This document shows positions 45,018 through 49,010 of a stretch of DNA of 49,010 bases, in pieces. A program made the position numbers and the translations under genes. This DNA comes from a bacterium (GTDB taxonomy: Bacteria > Planctomycetota > Planctomycetia > Kolteriales > Kolteriaceae). The first letter of the stretch is position 1. Every line of letters begins with the position of its first letter. Under the pieces are notes generated by a model. That model was not told the origin of the DNA, ran no database searches, and saw only the letters and a program-made list of their open reading frames with translations. The stretch covers positions 1 through 49,010 of the forward strand of contig JAIELF010000023.1 in NCBI GenBank assembly GCA_019753235.1, read 5' to 3'.

Positions 45018-45752
45018 ATGAATCGTGGAAAATGGACGATGGCGTTGATGTTGTGGGTGACGGCGACAGGGATTGCCCAGGAAATTCTGCCCGGCAAGCA
45101 CCCAGCGACGACGCCCGTTCCTCGCGAGGCCGCTTGGATGATCATGCATCAGTCGTTCAACGAACGAGCGAAGAAGGGGGATGTCGACCTACTTTTTCTA
45201 GGCGACTCGATCACGCAAGGTTGGGCCAACAACGAGACCTGGAAAAGGTATTATGACAATCGCAAAGCGGTCAACATGGGCATCGGCGGAGACCGAACCG
45301 AGCATGTCCTTTGGCGACTTGATCACGGCAACGTCGACGGAATTTCGCCGAAGGTCGTTGTCTTGATGATCGGGACCAACAACTCCGGGGGCGAAGCATA
45401 TTCGGCCGAACAGATCGGCGATGGCATCGTGGCGATCGTTCAAAAGTTGCGCACCAAACTTCCAGAGACCAAGATACTTTTGCTGGCAATATTCCCTCGT
45501 GGCGAGAATCCGAACCCACAGCGGGAGAAGAATGCCAGCGCCAGCGCGCGGGCCGCGAAGCTTGCCGACGACAAGCACGTTTACTTTCTCGATATTGGCG
45601 CATACTTTCTCGATGACAAAGGTCACCTCGCCAAAGAGATCATGCCCGACTATCTGCATCTTTCGCCCGCGGGGTACAAGATCTGGGCCCGCGCCATCGA
45701 AAGCAAGTTAGCGGAATTGCTCGGAGATAAGCCGGTATCCGACCAAGACTAG
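45018..45752 (+). CDS. SGNH/GDSL hydrolase, PAF-acetylhydrolase-like, exported
   Basis: 244 aa from ATG 45018 (AAGGGGGG upstream); the signal peptide ends near TGIAQ. Catalytic blocks are all present: GDSITQGW (S64), GIGGDRTEHV (oxyanion glycine about 90), GTNNSG (N121), and D211-x-x-H214 in DYLHLSPAGY. The layout matches the platelet-activating-factor acetylhydrolase beta-like branch of SGNH esterases. It probably deacetylates a carbohydrate or lipid outside the cytoplasm; substrate unknown. It stands alone after the PVC heme gene, with 146 bases between. Confidence 0.93.
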   Translation: MNRGKWTMALMLWVTATGIAQEILPGKHPATTPVPREAAWMIMHQSFNERAKKGDVDLLFLGDSITQGWANNETWKRYYDNRKAVNMGIGGDRTEHVLWRLDHGNVDGISPKVVVLMIGTNNSGGEAYSAEQIGDGIVAIVQKLRTKLPETKILLLAIFPRGENPNPQREKNASASARAAKLADDKHVYFLDIGAYFLDDKGHLAKEIMPDYLHLSPAGYKIWARAIESKLAELLGDKPVSDQD

Positions 45753-45893
45753 TCGATGATCTATGAAAGATATCTCCATTGCCGGAGAGGTTCTGTAAAG
45801 GTCGAAGCGTCGATCGCTGTTGATGCGTGTATTCGTGTAGAGCCGCCGCCAATGGGCGATTGCCGATATAGATATTGTTGCGGGGGGCTCACG

Positions 45894-47159
45894 GTGCGCG
45901 TATTGTTGGTTTCGGTGGGGAGTTTGGGAGACACTCTCCCCTTTATTGCGTGGGCTCGGGAACTCGAATCACGAGGCCATGAGGCGATTATCGGCGGCAA
46001 TGGTTATTACGAAAAGCTCTATGCTCGCGAAGGGGTCAAGTTCGAGTCTCTTTATTCCGCCGAGGAACATAAAGCGGCTTTGGATCAATCGGAAGTCTGG
46101 AGTGATTCGACTCCGGTGAAGCTAGGGCGCCCATGGTTCTCGACGCTGTTGCCACGAGCTTTTGATTTCGTGGCGCGGAACCATTTGCCTGGGGAGACGG
46201 TGGTGGCCGCCCAGCATGTGTTTGCTGGGGCCCGGGTTGCTCAAGAGGTTCATGGCATCCCCACGGCGTCGTTGAATCTTCAGCCGCTGTTCTTACGCAG
46301 TATTTATGATCCCACAGGCCCCTCCGAGCGATGGCCTTTGTTTCTGCGCCGGAGTGTGGATTGGCTGATCGATAAGGGGATCGACGCCTGGCTTGGCAAG
46401 CCTCTCAATGAATTCCGCAGTCGGTTTGGGTTAACGCCGGTCAAGCGATTCACGAAATTCTGGTGGAACTCACCGGATCTGGTCATCAATTTCTTTCCTG
46501 AGTGGTTCAATCCTCGGCAGGTTGATTGGCCTCCGAACACCATCAGTGTCGGTTTTCCGTTCTTTCGTGACCAGAAGGTTGATTATGATCGAGAGCGATT
46601 GCGGGCGTTTCTGACGTCGGGTGAGTCACCTATCCTTTTCTCGGCTTCGTCCTTCACCAACGATGCTCGCCGATATTTCGAAGAGTCGATGAAAGCGGTA
46701 ATCAAGCTCAACAAGCGAGCGGTTTTTCTGACGCCTTTTGGTGACCAGATACCGAAGCCTCTGCCGCCCGGCGTCGCGTACTTCTCTTTTGTTCCGTTAG
46801 AGGCGATCCTCTCGCAGGCGTGCTTGCATGTGCATCATTGTGGTTCGGGTACGCTGGCATTAACCTTCGATGCGGGAATCCCGCATCTGGCCGTGCCACA
46901 AGGAATTGATCAGGGAGACATCGCGCATCGGCTTGAGCGACTCGGCGTGTCGCGAACGCTTTTGCCGAAGATGTACTCGGCCGAGCGTCTGGTGGATGCG
47001 TGCGAACAACTCTGGCGGTCGGCCGAAGTCCGGGCTCGCTGCGCGACGATCCAGCAATGGAGTAAAGGCCAGAATGCCTTGGCCGATGCCACGACCGCAC
47101 TCGAGGACCTACTCGCGAAGAGTCAGAACCATCGAATTGATCACGCCGTCGTTCGATAG
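45894..47159 (+). CDS. GT1-family glycosyltransferase (UDP-glucuronosyl/MurG-like fold)
   Basis: 421 aa from GTG 45894, placed by GGGGGG six bases upstream and by the fold beginning at VRVLLVSVGSLGDTLPFIA; the frame opens at 45756 but that extension does not match the family. The N-terminal Rossmann-like acceptor domain and the C-terminal donor domain are both visible. The donor site has VHHCGSGTLALTFDAGIPHLAVPQGIDQGDIAHRLERLG, the GT1 signature for nucleotide-sugar binding. Such enzymes glycosylate lipids or small natural products; here the acceptor is unknown. The DegT-type aminotransferase follows 281 bases later. Confidence 0.88.
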   Translation: MRVLLVSVGSLGDTLPFIAWARELESRGHEAIIGGNGYYEKLYAREGVKFESLYSAEEHKAALDQSEVWSDSTPVKLGRPWFSTLLPRAFDFVARNHLPGETVVAAQHVFAGARVAQEVHGIPTASLNLQPLFLRSIYDPTGPSERWPLFLRRSVDWLIDKGIDAWLGKPLNEFRSRFGLTPVKRFTKFWWNSPDLVINFFPEWFNPRQVDWPPNTISVGFPFFRDQKVDYDRERLRAFLTSGESPILFSASSFTNDARRYFEESMKAVIKLNKRAVFLTPFGDQIPKPLPPGVAYFSFVPLEAILSQACLHVHHCGSGTLALTFDAGIPHLAVPQGIDQGDIAHRLERLGVSRTLLPKMYSAERLVDACEQLWRSAEVRARCATIQQWSKGQNALADATTALEDLLAKSQNHRIDHAVVR

Positions 47160-47440
47160 CTTCGGAGTGTATTCCATGGATAATGACGACCGAGATATCC
47201 CTTGGAGGGCGTCCAAAATATGTTAGCATCGAGTCAGCGTTGATGTCCGTTCGGTGAGGCGGGAATTCGCCGGTCGGCGTCGGGAGATCGGCTTTCGAGA
47301 AACTCGGTTTTCATCGAGTCCTTCGACTCTTTTCATGACGTTGCACTATTCCATAAGTCGAGTCACGCGCAGCCAGCATTGGTGATGGATCCGAATATCA
47401 CGGATGGGATGATGCTCATCGGTGAGGGGGGGCGGTTCCA

Positions 47441-48682
47441 GTGAGTCCTCTGAACAGAATTGCAGTTACTTCCCCGACAGGTAAGTCTTCCGCGTGGCAG
47501 TTGGCTCTGTTCGGCGGGGAGCCCCTCTTTGTCGAGCATTTCTGTGTCGGCCGGCCAAACCTTCCTCCGTTCGAAACTTATGCGAAATTGATGCGGGAGG
47601 CGTTCGATCGCCGTTGGCTGACCAACCGGGGGCCATTGGTGCAACGATTCGAGGACGAGATTGCTTGTCGGACGGACGCTCGACATTGCATCGCGGTGGC
47701 CAATGCGACGTTGGGACTCCAGATCGCGGCCGTGGCCGCGGATGTGCGCGGCGAGGTGATTTTACCAGCGTTCACGTTCATCGCCACAGCCCATGCTTTT
47801 CGGTGGGTCGGGATTGAGCCAGTCTTGGCCGATGTCCAGTATCAAACACATCAGCTTGATCCGGCCTCGGTCGTCGACCGATGGACGGATCGAACCGGGG
47901 CTATCGTCGGTGTGCATCTTTGGGGAGAAACCTGCGACGTGGAGGCTCTCGAAGAGATCGCTCGCGAGCGTGGCGTTCCGCTCCTATTTGATGCGGCACA
48001 TGCTTTTGGTTGCTCCTATCGATCCAAGCAGGTTGGCAATCATGGCTTGGCCGAGGTATTCAGCTTCCATGCCACCAAGTTTATCAATTGTTTTGAGGGA
48101 GGGGCGATCTGCACAAACGACGATGCATTCGCATCGCGCGTTCGCTCGATATTGAACTTTGGCTTCCGCGACGGAGAGGCGACCGCCATGGTCGGTACGA
48201 ATGCGAAAATGAGCGAATCTTCTGCCGCCATGGGCCTGGCGACACTGGAACAAATGGAAGAGATTATCGCTCATAATCGAAAAGTATACGATCTCTACAG
48301 CGAGTCACTTACCGGTCAAAAGGGAGTTCAACTTTATCCGTACCAAACCTCGGAAAGTCGCAACTATCAATACGTTGTGCTGGAAGTGAATCCTATGTTG
48401 TCGGAGCTCTCTCGCGACGAGATCGTCCGGGTTCTTGCTCTCGAGAACATCATCGCGCGAAAGTACTTTGCACCTGGCCTCCATCGACACGAGCCCTACG
48501 CCAGTGGATCGACGGGACAGGTCCATGTCCCGGTGACAGATGCTCTATGCCAACAGGTCTTTCTGCTTCCCACGGGAACGGCGGTCAGCATCGAGGCAGC
48601 TCAGCAGATCGGCCAAGTTCTGCGGACGGTTCTCGATCACGCAGGCACCATCGCCAGTCGGCTACGGTCCGTTCGAGCATAG
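47441..48682 (+). CDS. DegT/DnrJ/EryC1/StrS-family sugar aminotransferase
   Basis: 413 aa from GTG 47441, preceded by GAGGGGGGG. PLP enzyme fold type I: GGEPLF start motif, the RGPLVQRFE and VANAT loops, DAAHAFG with the PLP-pyridine aspartate (D184), and FSFHATKF with the Schiff-base lysine (K213) followed by GGAI. Family members make amino sugars on nucleotide diphosphates for surface glycans and antibiotics. With the GT1 gene upstream it suggests modification of a sugar or glycolipid. An alternative is a general PLP aminotransferase. A full-length enzyme. Confidence 0.9.
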   Translation: MSPLNRIAVTSPTGKSSAWQLALFGGEPLFVEHFCVGRPNLPPFETYAKLMREAFDRRWLTNRGPLVQRFEDEIACRTDARHCIAVANATLGLQIAAVAADVRGEVILPAFTFIATAHAFRWVGIEPVLADVQYQTHQLDPASVVDRWTDRTGAIVGVHLWGETCDVEALEEIARERGVPLLFDAAHAFGCSYRSKQVGNHGLAEVFSFHATKFINCFEGGAICTNDDAFASRVRSILNFGFRDGEATAMVGTNAKMSESSAAMGLATLEQMEEIIAHNRKVYDLYSESLTGQKGVQLYPYQTSESRNYQYVVLEVNPMLSELSRDEIVRVLALENIIARKYFAPGLHRHEPYASGSTGQVHVPVTDALCQQVFLLPTGTAVSIEAAQQIGQVLRTVLDHAGTIASRLRSVRA

Positions 48683-48900
48683 GTTGAGAGAGACTTCTCC
48701 CACCTATCGGCGTGACTCAACAATCCCAGAGAGCTCGATTTATCACGATTGCCGTGGAGTGTATTTCAGGTCGGGTGTCGATTCCTTTTGACTCTTCAAG
48801 AAACAGCGAGGGTAAGTATGGAAACACCTGTTCATGTCAGGATGCCTGTTGATCGCTATCGCCGTCTCATTGACCAGTGAGCAAAGTGATCTATTCGTTA
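48683..48900. other. Intergenic stretch before the right-edge insertion sequence
   Basis: No gene recognised. Short frames on both strands are probably chance. Confidence 0.35.
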
Positions 48901-49010
48901 TGACCTGCTCCGCGAAATCTGACCCGTTTCGAGGGTGAGTGATTTTGGTTATTTTCAATGGGCCGATGAGGCTCATGGAGGACCGAGATCATGAAGAAGA
49001 AGCGTTACAC
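48901..49010 (+). mobile_element. Probable left end of an IS3-family insertion sequence, cut by the window
   Basis: A candidate terminal repeat begins TGACCTGCTCCGCG at 48901, starting with the TG typical of IS3 tips. About 90 bases inside it a gene opens with MKKKRY after GGAGGA, the usual opening of IS3-family OrfA (MKKKRYTEEQI-type). The element continues beyond the window, so the assignment rests on these two features only. Confidence 0.45.
48991..49010 (+). CDS. Start of a CDS, probably IS3-family OrfA (truncated by the window)
   Basis: ATG 48991 follows GGAGGA at eight bases. The visible codons read MKKKRY. This opening is common for OrfA of IS3-type transposases, which forms a helix-turn-helix and is joined to the integrase OrfB by -1 frameshifting. 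Only six codons are visible, so the identity is a guess from the motif and setting. Confidence 0.45.

Noticed and set aside
45756..45893. 46-residue N-terminal extension of the GT1 glycosyltransferase
   Set aside because: It precedes the Rossmann strand and matches nothing; the GTG with GGGGGG upstream fits the family start.

Overview
The window looks like chromosome of a planctomycete, probably from the Isosphaerales/Gemmatales side. The basis is gene content: a Ser/Thr kinase fused to WD40 repeats beside an ECF sigma factor, a PVC-type CxxCH heme protein, a cytochrome P460, a MoxR-DUF58-BatA operon, HEAT and squalene-cyclase-like secreted proteins, and PEP-CTERM-like exported proteins. No rRNA, CRISPR array or origin is visible. 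Two tRNAs are present: Leu(UAG) and Ala(GGC).

Layout. (1) 1-4.8 kb is a decayed accessory island beside tRNA-Leu: an ArdC-like antirestriction protein, an orphan membrane protein, a RelE/ParE toxin whose antitoxin has been replaced by an IS256-transposase/antitoxin chimera, and a ParA pseudogene. (2) 5.1-9.0 kb is a sigma factor and WD40 kinase pair. (3) 9.1-12.9 kb holds two PEP-CTERM-like secreted proteins, one with six HAF repeats. They share a 37-bp upstream element and are separated by an IS5-type transposase scar and a perfect 34-bp palindrome. (4) 13.1-20.6 kb, minus strand, holds a fatty acid desaturase and a compact three-gene cluster: an isopropylmalate/isocitrate dehydrogenase homologue, an aldehyde dehydrogenase and an A-T-C nonribosomal peptide synthetase. 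It reads as a small, unfamiliar biosynthetic locus. (5) 21.5-26.4 kb holds a polytopic GT-C-like membrane protein, a HEAT protein, a secreted coiled-coil protein and a membrane protein. (6) After tRNA-Ala and a row of hairpins, 27.1-38.6 kb is one long plus-strand operon: MoxR ATPase, DUF58, BatA-like, a large envelope protein, two secreted helical proteins, a cyclase-like protein and a TlpA-type thioredoxin carrying repeated small beta domains. Many of its genes overlap by ATGA. Two genes are broken by small indels. (7) 38.6-48.7 kb holds a cytochrome P460, an enolase-superfamily enzyme, a ceramidase-like protein coupled to a PVC heme protein, an SGNH hydrolase, a GT1 glycosyltransferase and a DegT-type aminotransferase. 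The right edge enters what looks like an IS3-family insertion sequence.

Best candidates for something undescribed: the A-T-C NRPS/ALDH/IPMDH-like cluster, the IS256-antitoxin gene fusion, the shared upstream element of the two PEP-CTERM-like genes, and the six-repeat/thioredoxin protein. All functions are inferred from recognised motifs by eye; no database search was run.
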